This document shows positions 33,137 through 42,447 of a DNA stretch of 64,000 nucleotides, piece by piece (within the stretch, counting starts at the first letter, position 1; each line of letters begins with the position of its first letter). The DNA is taken from positions 310,001 to 374,000 of the forward strand of contig NZ_FXTS01000001.1 in assembly GCF_900182785.1 (NCBI RefSeq), written 5' to 3'. Position numbers and translations under genes: made by a program. Under the pieces are notes generated by a model. The model was not told the DNA's origin. It made no database searches and saw nothing but the letters and a program-made list of their open reading frames with translations. The DNA comes from Oceanospirillum linum (GTDB taxonomy: Bacteria; Pseudomonadota; Gammaproteobacteria; Pseudomonadales; Halomonadaceae).

Positions 33137-34168
33137 TCAATACAGCTGAGGCTCTCTTAGCAAGGCCTTTAACTGCACCCCCATCTCACGGCTAATCTGC
33201 TTCCAGGGCGATGGTTCCGGCGTAAAATCAACGAGATGCCGAACACCTACCCGCTCTTCCGCCACTTGGCGAACACTTGCCAAGCCATCAATCAGCCCAA
33301 GATCAACGGCTTGCTCCCCACTCCAGACAAGACCTGAGAAAATCTCCGGATTATCGGCCAGGCGATCACCACGGCCATCCTGCACTGCTTTAATAAATTG
33401 TTGATGGGTCTGGGTTAACACCGACTGCCAAAAATCTGCCTGCTGATCACTCATATCGGTAAAAGGGTCGAGAAATGCCTTGTTTTCACCGGAAGTGAAG
33501 ACACGACGCTCAACACCAATCTTTTCGATCAGCCCGCCCAGGCCAAAGCCTGCGGACACAACACCAATCGACCCAACCAAACTTGCCCGATTGGCATAAA
33601 TCTCATCCGCACCGGCAGCAATATAGTAAGCGCCGGAAGCCCCCATATCCCGTATTACCGCATAAACGGGTGTATCCGGATGTAAGGATCTTTGTCGGAG
33701 AAGCTCGTCATAAACCTCCCCGGAATGAACCGGACTACCACCCGGGCTATTAATATTTAAAATCAAAGCACGGGTCCCCTTATTGCCAAAGGCAGCACGA
33801 ATACCTCGAATCAAACTGTCCGCATTGGCCTCCTGCTCTTCTCCAATCTGACCCAACACATTGACAACAGCAACATGATCACCGGATACAGCGCCATCAT
33901 CACCGCCTCCAACCTTATTGGCAGATTGCCAAAAAAACACAAGAGCAACCAGCACCACTATTGCACGAAAAAACCGGAAAAATAGCTTCCAGCGCCGAGT
34001 CCGGCGCTGCTCTTTCAAGGTTTCCATCAACCATGTTTGCATCATTTCGTTTTGCTGCCTTACCGGGTCAGCAGCTTCAACCGTCTTTTGTGTTTCAACA
34101 TCAGAAACGGGGCCGTCAGCCACCTGGCGCACACCCTCTTTCGGTTCATTCCAGTCTGATTCACTCAT
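33137..34168 (-). CDS. sppA: S49 family signal peptide peptidase (SppA/SohB-like)
   Basis: A 343-residue inner-membrane protease. One transmembrane segment lies at about 65-82 after a soluble N-terminus, followed by the protease domain. The Ser-Lys dyad is visible: Ser178 in RDMGASGAYYIAAGADEIYA and Lys230 in SGENKAFLDPF, 52 residues apart, the spacing of the short single-domain SppA type. It degrades leftover signal peptides in the membrane. It lies upstream of nothing on its strand except the terminator, and 120 bases from the HAD phosphatase gene behind it. Confidence 0.9.
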   Translation of the reverse strand: MSESDWNEPKEGVRQVADGPVSDVETQKTVEAADPVRQQNEMMQTWLMETLKEQRRTRRWKLFFRFFRAIVVLVALVFFWQSANKVGGGDDGAVSGDHVAVVNVLGQIGEEQEANADSLIRGIRAAFGNKGTRALILNINSPGGSPVHSGEVYDELLRQRSLHPDTPVYAVIRDMGASGAYYIAAGADEIYANRASLVGSIGVVSAGFGLGGLIEKIGVERRVFTSGENKAFLDPFTDMSDQQADFWQSVLTQTHQQFIKAVQDGRGDRLADNPEIFSGLVWSGEQAVDLGLIDGLASVRQVAEERVGVRHLVDFTPEPSPWKQISREMGVQLKALLREPQLY

Positions 34169-34288
34169 TACAATTCCTTAAATCCAGTATTACCTGGCCA
34201 TATATGACTTACCTGACCCTGCATCATTTATCCGGGTATAAGCAGTTACAGGCCATTTTTAAATAACCTAATATCTCAGCTCCGGCTC

Positions 34289-34942
34289 TTAATCCCTCAG
34301 CAGCCAGTCCACCAGTTGTTCAAAGCGATCCGCAACAAAAACCGGCTGATAGGCTTGCAGCCGGTCAGGGTGATGCGCACCGTAAGTGACAGCCAGACGA
34401 TCCATACCGGCATTTTTTGCCATTCCAAGATCATATTCTGTATCACCAACCATAACGGCCTGGCGAACATCAAATCCCGTCACATCAAGTAACTCACGCA
34501 GCATCAAAGGATCAGGCTTAGAAAGCGTTTCATCTGCACAACGGGTATGTGCAAACAGAGCCCCCAGACCAACCTCCGGCATCACCCTGTCCAGTCCACG
34601 GCGGCTCTTACCTGTTGCAACCGCCAACACACAGCCAGCCTCTTTCAGGCGCTGTAAACCATCTCCAACACCATTAAACAAAGGCATGTCTAAATTTGAC
34701 TGCTCAAGAAACTGATGCGTGTAACCATTTCGAATCGCCTCAACACCATCATCATCAATCCCCTGGCAAAGGTGACGAATCGCTTCCGGCAGTGCCAGCC
34801 CTATAATGTTGCGCACCGCTTCATCCGTCAGTGCCGGCTCCCAGCCATAATCCTTCGCAGCAGCTTGCATACTGGTAATGATACGGGCCTCGGAGTCCAC
34901 CAGGGTGCCGTCCCAATCAAAAATAACAAATGGATATTTCAC
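34289..34942 (-). CDS. HAD-IA family phosphatase (phosphoglycolate phosphatase-like)
   Basis: A 217-residue haloacid-dehalogenase hydrolase. Motif I is FDWDGTLVDS (nucleophile Asp9), motif II is AVATGKSRRG, motif III lysine is in DETLSKPDPLMLREL, and motif IV is VMVGDTEYDLGMAKNAGM. The cap is the helical Gph type. Position next to rluC and sppA is common for this group in Pseudomonas and relatives. The substrate is not known; small phosphorylated metabolites or nucleotides are likely. Confidence 0.88.
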   Translation of the reverse strand: MKYPFVIFDWDGTLVDSEARIITSMQAAAKDYGWEPALTDEAVRNIIGLALPEAIRHLCQGIDDDGVEAIRNGYTHQFLEQSNLDMPLFNGVGDGLQRLKEAGCVLAVATGKSRRGLDRVMPEVGLGALFAHTRCADETLSKPDPLMLRELLDVTGFDVRQAVMVGDTEYDLGMAKNAGMDRLAVTYGAHHPDRLQAYQPVFVADRFEQLVDWLLRD

Positions 34943-35012
34943 AACTTATTCCAAAAAAAGCTTGAACAACCTATTACTACCAAGCGGCAGCACAGACTCA
35001 ATAAATAAACAA

Positions 35013-35975
35013 CTAACCCGCTGACAGACGCTCAAGAATCAACCGAAGACTATCTTCATAAGGCGCCCTGATATCGACAAAAGTGCCTGACTTAGGATCG
35101 GGAAAGCCAAGGGATGCCGCATGCAAAAATAATCGTTTAAAACCCAGGCCTTTAAAGTGCTGATGCACCTTATCATCACCATATTTCACATCCCCCACAA
35201 GACTATGACCAACAGACTGCGCGTGCACACGAATTTGATGGGTTCGGCCTGTTACCGGCTCCGCTTCAAGCAAGGTACAAAGTACGCCATTAGCATTAAG
35301 GCGTTTAAGAATCTGAAACCGGGTGACGGATGGCTTTCCTTCCTTCAGGTCAACTTTGACCACTCGTTCACGCCCACCTACACCATGTTTCTTTAAGGGT
35401 TTATCCACCTCGGTGACAGCTTCAGGCCAACGCCCCACAGCAAGCGCATGATATTTTTTCCGAAACGCCTTAGCCTTCAGTTGCTCCTGCAGGTAATTCA
35501 GAGCCTTACGATTCTTCGCAACCAACAAGCAACCGGACGTATCTTTATCCAACCGGTGTACCAGCTCCAAATAGCTCCCTTCCGGACGAATCTGTCGTAG
35601 GTTTTCAATCAGCCCGGCCTGAACCCCGGAGCCAGCATGAACCGATAATCCTTGCGGTTTATTGATCACCAGCCAGTCATCACACTCACGCAACACAGCA
35701 GCCTCCAAGGCCCGGGCAAACTCCTTGCTGACAGGTATATCATCTGCTTTTTCTGCAACCCGAACCGGTGGAACACGAACGATATCTCCCGCTTGTAAAC
35801 GGTATACCGCCTTGACTCTTTTTTTGTTCACCCGAACCTCACCCTTTCGGATAATCCGATAGACAAGGTTTTTTGGCACACCTTTAAGAAAGGTAATCAG
35901 GAAGTTATCAACCCTTTGTCCCTCATGATGACTATCAATGGTGACAAAACGAACAGAGTGAACAGCTTCAGCCAC
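35013..35975 (-). CDS. rluC: 23S rRNA pseudouridine synthase RluC
   Basis: A 320-residue RluA-family pseudouridine synthase. An S4 RNA-binding domain covers about residues 17-65 (QRVDNFLITFLKGVPKNLVYRIIRKGEVRVN). The catalytic aspartate is in LVHRLDKDTSGCLLVAKN, and LEAEPVTGRTHQIRVHAQSVGHSLVGD follows. It modifies 23S rRNA positions 955, 2504 and 2580 in E. coli. The gene is divergent from rne, as in E. coli, which supports the RluC rather than RluD assignment. Confidence 0.92.
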   Translation of the reverse strand: MAEAVHSVRFVTIDSHHEGQRVDNFLITFLKGVPKNLVYRIIRKGEVRVNKKRVKAVYRLQAGDIVRVPPVRVAEKADDIPVSKEFARALEAAVLRECDDWLVINKPQGLSVHAGSGVQAGLIENLRQIRPEGSYLELVHRLDKDTSGCLLVAKNRKALNYLQEQLKAKAFRKKYHALAVGRWPEAVTEVDKPLKKHGVGGRERVVKVDLKEGKPSVTRFQILKRLNANGVLCTLLEAEPVTGRTHQIRVHAQSVGHSLVGDVKYGDDKVHQHFKGLGFKRLFLHAASLGFPDPKSGTFVDIRAPYEDSLRLILERLSAG

Positions 35976-36663
35976 ATGGCCTCCCGGGGCAGTTCTTCAA
36001 GTAAATCAAATTGATGGTTTGCGTGATAACTGCTATATTACAGACCGCCTGAAAAAAGACTAAAAAAACTGACATCTATTGTCGCCTGCACACTTGGCTG
36101 ATGGGGTATAAACTCCCCCGCCAGGAAAAACAGCCCGGCATTTCAGGCAAATATCACCGCTAGCATATTGAGAACAACCGTATTGTGTACGGGCTGTCAT
36201 CAATCAGCGAGATGGTAACAGATTACACATTGAATGTGAGCTGAATGAACAGCTTGCAATTTCCGTTAACAGCACACCCTCACAACCTGAATAGTGCGAA
36301 CGGATCAACTTATGTTTCGTGTCCGGTGAGACTTGCGGAACGACTGGTTTGTTTAGTGTTGGCCGATTGCCAACCCCGGTATCATCATTTGTCGTCATCC
36401 AGTCCTGTACCTTGCCACCAGTATGTTTTTCACCTTTTGCTGCATTCCGGCATCGGCCCATGTTATCCAACGTGAAACATGTTGCCCTAAGGGATAGTAG
36501 TCAGAGTTCGGCTCTATGATCGGGAACTGCCAGTCAGCAGATCAGATACGTATGACAGCCGCCGCTGAAGAGCATTAAGCACGCATAAAAATTTTGATTC
36601 TGAGCCTTAAAAGGTTGGTCAGTATACTGACATTTGGGTGTCCCAAGGACCCAAAAGACTTCG
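35976..36663. promoter_or_regulatory. rluC-rne divergent region with a long rne leader
   Basis: No gene is supported in this 688-base gap. It contains the candidate rne promoter (36011-36039), which would give an untranslated leader of roughly 620 bases before rne. In E. coli a long structured rne leader lets RNase E control its own mRNA; the same is inferred here. Short open frames inside the gap have no ribosome sites or recognisable products. The leftward rluC promoter must also lie near the left edge. Confidence 0.6.
36011..36039 (+). promoter_or_regulatory. candidate rne promoter
   Basis: TTGATG (36011-36016) and TATATT (36034-36039) are exactly 17 bases apart; the -10 box matches consensus at five of six. 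The predicted start near 36046 lies about 618 bases before the rne ATG. Confidence 0.5.
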
Positions 36664-39600
36664 ATGAAAAGAATGCTAATCAACGCAACCCAACCTGAAG
36701 AGTTGCGTGTTGCCCTTGTAGATGGCCAGAGACTTTACGATCTGGATATCGAATCAGGATCCCGTGAGCAGAAAAAAGCTAACATCTACCGCGGCCGTAT
36801 CACACGTATAGAACCCAGTCTTGAAGCTGCCTTTGTTGATTTTGGCGCAGAGCGTCATGGTTTTCTGCCTCTGAAAGAGATCTCAAAAGAATACTTCAGC
36901 AAGAAACCGTCTGAAATTCAGGGCCGTATCAACATCAAAGATGTGGTTAAAGAAGGCACCGAGGTTATCGTTCAGGTTGATAAAGAGGAACGTGGTAACA
37001 AGGGCGCAGCCCTGACAACCTTCGTCAGCCTGGCCGGACGCTATCTGGTACTGATGCCAAACAATGCCCGGGCTGGTGGTATATCCCGCCGCATTGAAGG
37101 TGATGACCGCACACAGCTGCGTGAAGCGATGAGTCAGCTTAAAACACCTTCTGATATGGGCGTAATCGTCCGCACCGCTGGCGTTGGCCGCAGTGCAGAA
37201 GAGTTGCAGGTCGACCTCGACTACCTGCTACAGCTGTGGGACGCCATTAAAAGTGCCGCCCTTGAGCGACCTGCGCCCTTCTTGGTTTACCAGGAAAGTA
37301 ACGTCATCATCCGTGCCATGCGTGACTATCTGCGCCAGGATGTTGGTGAAGTTCTTATCGATAGCCCTGAAGTTTTTCAGGAGGCGATGAACTTTATCCA
37401 GCAGGTGATGCCAAGCTTTAGCAACAAAATCAAGCAGTACGAAGACCCGGTACCTCTGTTCAGCCGCTTCCAGATCGAAAGTCAGATTGAAACGGCGTTC
37501 CAGCGTGAAGTGAAGCTGCCATCCGGTGGTTCCATTGTCATCGATCACACCGAGGCGCTGGTATCAATCGATATCAACTCGGCCCGGGCAACCCGTGGCA
37601 GTGATATTGAAGAAACCGCACTGAATACCAATCTGGAAGCCGCAGATGAGATCGCCCGCCAGCTTCGCCTGCGCGATATCGGCGGCCTGATCGTTATTGA
37701 CTTTATCGATATGACGCCGGTTAAGAACCAGCGTGAAGTTGAGAACCGTATGCGTGATGCCCTCAAGGTGGATCGCGCCCGTGTTCAGGTCGGTCGTATT
37801 TCCCGCTTTGGCCTGATGGAGATGTCCCGTCAGCGTTTACGCCCTTCTCTGGGTGAAACCAGTGGTGTGGTATGCCCTCGCTGTGATGGTCAGGGCACAA
37901 TCCGTGATGTGCAGTCACTGGCATTATCCATCATGCGTCTGATTGAAGAAGAGGCCATGAAGGATCGCACAGCGCAAATTCGGGCTATTCTCCCGGTCAG
38001 CGTTGCCACCTTCCTGCTGAACGAAAAACGTAAAACCCTTAACGATATCGAAACCCGTCAGGGTGTTGCGTTAATGATCGTGCCCAATCCACACATGGAA
38101 ACACCTCACTATGAAGTGTCACGCCTGCGGGATGATCAGTTAGAAGGCAACGGTGAAGAGTCCAGCTTTGAAATCAATCTGGAGTCCACCGATAAAGAAG
38201 AAGAAACGGCAGCACCTAAACAGCCAGAACGTGCTCAGGCTGCAGTGCGTAGCGTTGTGCCGACAACGCCTCCACCAGCACCTCAGGTTAAAAGTGCTCC
38301 GACTGAAGAAAGCTTTTTCAGCAAACTGGTGAAAGGCATCAGCAAACTGTTTGCTAGTGATGACATCAAGAAATCAACGCCTGAGAAAAAGTCTTCTCAG
38401 GAAGAGAGTGAGAAAGATCATCGTAGCGGTCAGGAAAAATCAAACCGTAACCGTCGCCGCAGCGAACGCAAGCCACGTCGCGATAACCGCCGTGACAGCA
38501 GTCGTAACCGTGATGATCGTAATACCCGTGATGAGCAAGCGGAAGATAAATCAGAACGTAAGTCAGATAACCGCAAGCCTGATAAGCGCAATGATCGCTC
38601 AGACCGGAATAACGAACGCAGCAATGACCGAAAACGTCAGAGCCGCGATAATCGTGATCAGAAAGCGAAAGAAACTACAGAAGTACAAACGGAAGACAAT
38701 CAGGAGCAGAAAGCAAAAGCCGAAGCTCGTGAAAATAACCGTCCGAAAAACAAGCGTACCCGTAACAACCCTCGCCGTCGTCGTCGTAACCGCAACAGCG
38801 AAGGTAACGAGCAAAATGAAGCACAGAACCAAAGTGCTGTTGCAGGCGGCAATGAGCCAGCAGAGAAAACGTCTGTTAAAGAAGAAGCCAAGCCTGTAGC
38901 TAAAAAAGCAGAGACGGCTCCTGCTAAAGCAGAGTCTTTACCGAGTAAAACAGAAGAAGCACCTGCAAAAGATGCGGCTAAAGAGATCTGGGCTAAAGCA
39001 GAAGCAACAATCGCGTCCCAGGTTGAAGAACCTTCTGTTCAGTCCGACACTGAAAATGCAGTCAAAGCAGCTAAAGCAACCTCAGCACCTGCTGGCGGCA
39101 CTCAAAGTGCAGCAGCGGATCAAGCTTTACAAACAGCGCCTGCAGACAGTGTAAAAGAAGAGACAGTAACAAAAGAAGAAGCAGCAACAGAAGCTGAAAC
39201 AGGCGTGGATGTCTCTCAGGAAGCAGCAACAACGGAAGTCTCAGATATTCAGCCTAACACTGAAGAGAAGCTGGCTGATGTTGACGTGAAGCCGGATGAG
39301 GTTATGCAGCAGGAAACCACTGCCAATGAAGTCGCTGTCGAGGCTGTACAAGCGGAGACCAAGTCTGAAGAGGTGAAGGAAACAGCGCCGGTTGAAAAAC
39401 CCGTTGAACCTGTAGCAGAAGAGGCTGAGAAGCAAGAAGCAGTTTCAGCTACCGAGGAAGCCAGTGCAGCGCCAAGCAAGCCTGCAGAGGCAATAGCAGC
39501 TGAAACACAGCCTGCAGTGAAAACTGAAGCAGAAACAGCTCAGGTAGCTGAGTCACCAGCGGCAGATTCAACGCCGAAGAAACGGGTGAGTCGTAAGGTT

Positions 39601-39774
39601 CGTGCCAAAGTCGCCAAAGAGACAGGTGATATTGATCTGAAAATTCCGACACTTAAACCCAATGATGAAGCGATTACACTGCCAACTGAAAAGAAAGAAA
39701 GCGTCAGAAAAACGCGGGAGCGCAAACCACGCTCTGGTCGTGTTGCTAATGACCCTCGTCTGACCCGTGAATAA
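36664..39774 (+). CDS. rne: Ribonuclease E
   Basis: A 1036-residue endoribonuclease that processes rRNA, tRNA and sRNA and organises mRNA decay. The N-terminal half (1-500) is nearly collinear with E. coli RNase E: MKRMLINATQPEELRVALVDGQRLYDL, the S1 domain, the DNase-I-like site (SIDINSARATRG and VIDFIDMTP), and the Zn-link VCPRCDGQGT. The C-terminal half is disordered: a membrane-anchoring-like FFSKLVKGISKLF segment near 560, an Arg/Asp-rich RNA-binding stretch (about 590-710), and a long Ala/Glu/Lys-rich region up to about 970. It ends in GRVANDPRLTRE, like the NDPR tail of Pseudomonas RNase E. ATG at 36664 matches the family start, although the frame is open earlier. It is probably autoregulated through its leader. 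Confidence 0.97.
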   Translation: MKRMLINATQPEELRVALVDGQRLYDLDIESGSREQKKANIYRGRITRIEPSLEAAFVDFGAERHGFLPLKEISKEYFSKKPSEIQGRINIKDVVKEGTEVIVQVDKEERGNKGAALTTFVSLAGRYLVLMPNNARAGGISRRIEGDDRTQLREAMSQLKTPSDMGVIVRTAGVGRSAEELQVDLDYLLQLWDAIKSAALERPAPFLVYQESNVIIRAMRDYLRQDVGEVLIDSPEVFQEAMNFIQQVMPSFSNKIKQYEDPVPLFSRFQIESQIETAFQREVKLPSGGSIVIDHTEALVSIDINSARATRGSDIEETALNTNLEAADEIARQLRLRDIGGLIVIDFIDMTPVKNQREVENRMRDALKVDRARVQVGRISRFGLMEMSRQRLRPSLGETSGVVCPRCDGQGTIRDVQSLALSIMRLIEEEAMKDRTAQIRAILPVSVATFLLNEKRKTLNDIETRQGVALMIVPNPHMETPHYEVSRLRDDQLEGNGEESSFEINLESTDKEEETAAPKQPERAQAAVRSVVPTTPPPAPQVKSAPTEESFFSKLVKGISKLFASDDIKKSTPEKKSSQEESEKDHRSGQEKSNRNRRRSERKPRRDNRRDSSRNRDDRNTRDEQAEDKSERKSDNRKPDKRNDRSDRNNERSNDRKRQSRDNRDQKAKETTEVQTEDNQEQKAKAEARENNRPKNKRTRNNPRRRRRNRNSEGNEQNEAQNQSAVAGGNEPAEKTSVKEEAKPVAKKAETAPAKAESLPSKTEEAPAKDAAKEIWAKAEATIASQVEEPSVQSDTENAVKAAKATSAPAGGTQSAAADQALQTAPADSVKEETVTKEEAATEAETGVDVSQEAATTEVSDIQPNTEEKLADVDVKPDEVMQQETTANEVAVEAVQAETKSEEVKETAPVEKPVEPVAEEAEKQEAVSATEEASAAPSKPAEAIAAETQPAVKTEAETAQVAESPAADSTPKKRVSRKVRAKVAKETGDIDLKIPTLKPNDEAITLPTEKKESVRKTRERKPRSGRVANDPRLTRE

Positions 39775-39796
39775 CAGCGTTTATTCCGTCAACAAA

Positions 39797-39823
39797 AAAC
39801 CCAGTCAATGACTGGGTTTTTTT
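39797..39823. terminator. rne terminator, also able to serve murB
   Basis: AAACCCAGT (39797-39805) pairs with ACTGGGTTT (39811-39819) around a 5-base loop, followed by T residues to 39823. The A-tract before the stem gives a matching U-tract for the convergent murB transcript. Confidence 0.85.
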
Positions 39824-39873
39824 ATACCTGAACATAACCGGTACCTAAAAATAAAAAACAGCTCTTATTCAGA

Positions 39874-40932
39874 TCAAAGAATCACTTGAGGCTCCCTCTC
39901 CAACTCAACCTGAAACCTGTGTTTTACCTCAGAAACAATATCATCAGCCAGAGCCAGCAGTCCTTCAGCACTGCCCCCACCATAGTGAACCAGTACAAGT
40001 GCTTGTTTAGGGTATACTCCTACAGAGCCGCGCCGGGTCCCCTTAAAGCCACACTGTTCAATAAGCCAACCTGCCGCCAGTTTATTTTGTCCTTCACCAG
40101 CAGGATATACAGGCATCCCAGGATATTGCCCTTTAAGGCTTTGTGCTAACTCAGAAGACACAACAGGGTTTTTGAAGAAACTACCTGCATTACCTACTTC
40201 AGCAGGGTCAGGGAGCTTACTCTGACGAATTCTGCAGACAGCCCTGGCTATCCTCAATGGCGTCACCTCTTTGCCTTCAAGCTCTGCCGCCAAGTCACCA
40301 TAACCCAACTTCGGCTCTGCCTTAGTCTGCAGTCGCAGCAACAGGCTGGTAATAATAACCTGGTCAGTGCGCCCCTGCTGATACTCCGCAGACTTAAAGA
40401 TACTGTCACGGTAACCAAAGAAACACGCCTCACGGCTTAGGGTAACCGGCTTACCATCACAGACACGAATCGCCGAAACCGACACCAGTACATCCGCCAG
40501 CTCTGAGCCATAGGCCCCGATATTCTGAACGGGCGCAGCTCCGGTACGACCTGGAATCAACGCCAGATTTTCCAGCCCGTACAGTCCTTTCCCGACAGTT
40601 TCCATCACAAGGTCATGCCAGACAACCCCTGCACCCACGGTCAGTAACACACTGCCATCTGCCTGAGGATCATAATGACGCTGCTGATTACTCATCTGCA
40701 CTACCAGGCCAGGAATATCCGCAGCAAGAATAAGATTACTACCGCTACCTAGCGGAAAAACGGGCAAGTCACGCTTCCGAGCCCAGCCCAAAGCCTCCTG
40801 ACACGCCTTTTCAGACTCAGGTCGACAGAAGTAATCGGCATAAACAAGAAAACCCAGGGTGTTTAACCCACTAAGGTCTTTATGATTTTCAGGTTCAAAC
40901 AGGAGTTCTGATGGGGACACTAAATTGCTCAC
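39874..40932 (-). CDS. murB: UDP-N-acetylenolpyruvoylglucosamine reductase
   Basis: A 352-residue FAD enzyme of peptidoglycan precursor synthesis. It has the FAD site LPVFPLGSGSNLILA, IPGRTGAAPVQNIGAYGSELAD, the catalytic serine in GNAGSFFKNPVV and the glutamate near the C-terminus. Length and the long C-terminal part fit the E. coli-type (type I) enzyme. It converts the enolpyruvyl ether to UDP-MurNAc in the cytoplasm. It is last in the minus-strand cluster kdsB-LMW-PTP-murB. Confidence 0.95.
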   Translation of the reverse strand: MSNLVSPSELLFEPENHKDLSGLNTLGFLVYADYFCRPESEKACQEALGWARKRDLPVFPLGSGSNLILAADIPGLVVQMSNQQRHYDPQADGSVLLTVGAGVVWHDLVMETVGKGLYGLENLALIPGRTGAAPVQNIGAYGSELADVLVSVSAIRVCDGKPVTLSREACFFGYRDSIFKSAEYQQGRTDQVIITSLLLRLQTKAEPKLGYGDLAAELEGKEVTPLRIARAVCRIRQSKLPDPAEVGNAGSFFKNPVVSSELAQSLKGQYPGMPVYPAGEGQNKLAAGWLIEQCGFKGTRRGSVGVYPKQALVLVHYGGGSAEGLLALADDIVSEVKHRFQVELEREPQVIL

Positions 40933-40964
40933 TAACCATTGGGGTGGGTTTGGCCTGAAAGGGA

Positions 40965-41447
40965 TCAGCTATCGTGGTGTATAGCAAGCTCAACCAGTAG
41001 GTTTTTACCCGCCGCTTCAACCAGGTCCAATACTTGCTCGAAACCTGATTCACCACCGTAATAAGGATCAGGAACCTCCTTAAGACCCAGGCCTGGCGCG
41101 TAATCCAGAAAAAGCCCCAACCTTGCTGAAGCATCTTCAGGACGAATCTGATGCAGGTTTTCCAGGTTACTAAGATCCATTGCCAGTATATGATCATATT
41201 CATAAAAATCTTCTGCAATAGCCTGACGGGCTTTCAGCATACTCAGATCATAACCCCTACGTGCGGCAGCCTCCTGCGTGCGCGGGTCCGGCGACTTACC
41301 AATATGCCAGGCGGCAGTACCCGCCGAATCAATCTCGATCAGATCCTGAAGGCCCGCATCTGCAACTAACTTCCGAAATACGCCATCAGCCGTCGGGGAG
41401 CGACAGATATTGCCCAAGCAAACAAACAAAACCTTAATACGGGACAT
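40965..41447 (-). CDS. Low-molecular-weight protein tyrosine phosphatase
   Basis: A 160-residue phosphatase with the P-loop CLGNICRSPTADGVF (Cys10 nucleophile, Arg16) and the general acid Asp in EVPDPYYGGESGFEQVLDL. These cytoplasmic enzymes dephosphorylate tyrosine residues of, for example, polysaccharide-export kinases, but no partner is visible here. Its ATG overlaps the kdsB stop by one base, so it is coupled to kdsB. The same kdsB-PTP-murB order is common in Pseudomonas. Confidence 0.93.
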   Translation of the reverse strand: MSRIKVLFVCLGNICRSPTADGVFRKLVADAGLQDLIEIDSAGTAAWHIGKSPDPRTQEAAARRGYDLSMLKARQAIAEDFYEYDHILAMDLSNLENLHQIRPEDASARLGLFLDYAPGLGLKEVPDPYYGGESGFEQVLDLVEAAGKNLLVELAIHHDS

Positions 41448-42223
41448 TAGAGCTTGCCCTCTGCCAGTCTCTGGCGAATATGGGCACGAACCCGATCCAG
41501 ATCTTCAGCCGTATCAACACCTGCAGGATGCCGCTCGTCGGCCACCGCCACATGAATGCGGACGCCATTCCAGAGAGCCCGAAGCTGCTCCAGCTGCTCT
41601 GACTGTTCAATAGGTGCCGGTTGCCAGCTGACAAAGTCATTCAGCATTTTCACCCGATAACCATAAAGACCAATATGCCGATAAAGCGGCGAAGGCGGCA
41701 GCTGATTCAGATCTGCAGAAAATGCATCGCGCGCCCAGGAGATGGTTGCTCTTGAGAAATAGAGTGCATAGCCACGGGCATCTGTCACGACCTTAACAAC
41801 ATTCGGATTATGAACAGCGGCCAGATCTTCAATCTGCTCGCACAGAGTTGAAATACCTGCGGAAGGATCTGCCGCAAGATTATGGGCCACCTGATTGATC
41901 AGGCGCGGAGGAATCAGAGGCTCATCACCCTGGACATTAACGATGATATCATCCGCATAGAAGCCCAGCTTCTGAGCCACTTCCTGCAGACGATCAGTAC
42001 CGGAAGGATGCTGATCTGAGGTCAGGCATACTTCAGCCCCAAAACCTTCAGCGGCACCTGCAATATTCTGATCATCCGTGGCAATAATGATCCGGCTGGC
42101 TTCACTTTTCCGGGCTTGCTCATACACCCGCTGCAGCATAGGCTTACCTTCAATATCCAGAAGCGGCTTGCCCGGCAAACGCGATGATGCAAAACGAGCG
42201 GGAATGACAACAGTAAAAGACAT
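41447..42223 (-). CDS. kdsB: 3-deoxy-manno-octulosonate cytidylyltransferase
   Basis: A 258-residue nucleotidyltransferase. N-terminal VVIPARFASSRLPGKPLLDIEGKPM, IIATDD, TSDQHPSGTDRLQEV, VNVQGDEPLIPP and HIGLYGYRVKML are diagnostic. It activates Kdo as CMP-Kdo for lipid A-Kdo assembly in LPS synthesis. It lies beside lpxK and msbA, forming a small LPS cluster. Confidence 0.95.
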   Translation of the reverse strand: MSFTVVIPARFASSRLPGKPLLDIEGKPMLQRVYEQARKSEASRIIIATDDQNIAGAAEGFGAEVCLTSDQHPSGTDRLQEVAQKLGFYADDIIVNVQGDEPLIPPRLINQVAHNLAADPSAGISTLCEQIEDLAAVHNPNVVKVVTDARGYALYFSRATISWARDAFSADLNQLPPSPLYRHIGLYGYRVKMLNDFVSWQPAPIEQSEQLEQLRALWNGVRIHVAVADERHPAGVDTAEDLDRVRAHIRQRLAEGKL

Positions 42224-42261
42224 GGTCCGATCCTTAAAACCTTAGCTTGCACGATAGAGGA

Positions 42262-42447
42262 TTACTTCTCGAGACGCTCATCAGCCGTCAATGTACGGGC
42301 TTCGCTTTCCAGCATAACCGGAATATTATCCCGAACAGGAAAAGCCAGGCCATCAGCCTTACAAACCAACTCGTTCTGCTCTTTCTTATAAACTAATGGC
42401 CCTTGGCAAACAGGGCAGACTAACAGGGCTAACAGTTGCTTATCCAT
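42262..42447 (-). CDS. Trm112-like zinc-ribbon protein (YcaR family)
   Basis: A 61-residue protein starting MDKQLLALLVCPVCQGPLVY with a CxxC pair and a later cysteine (LVCKADGLAF). This matches the YcaR/Trm112 family, small proteins constantly found between lpxK and kdsB. Trm112 in eukaryotes activates methyltransferases; the bacterial role is unproved. Its ATG overlaps the 3' end of lpxK by 8 bases, giving translational coupling. Confidence 0.9.
   Translation of the reverse strand: MDKQLLALLVCPVCQGPLVYKKEQNELVCKADGLAFPVRDNIPVMLESEARTLTADERLEK

Noticed and set aside
36204..36519. Open frames on both strands inside the rluC-rne gap
   Set aside because: They overlap one another, lack Shine-Dalgarno sequences and recognisable products, and fit better as chance frames in an untranslated leader.
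38400..38800. Repeated Arg/Asp codons in rne as a CRISPR or satellite repeat
   Set aside because: There is no regular spacing or spacer structure; it encodes the RNA-binding segment of RNase E.
38351..39154. Long open frames overlapping the C-terminal half of rne on both strands
   Set aside because: They lie inside the low-complexity rne region, where repeated Ala/Glu/Arg codons keep other frames open; their translations are repetitive and lack ribosome sites or domains.
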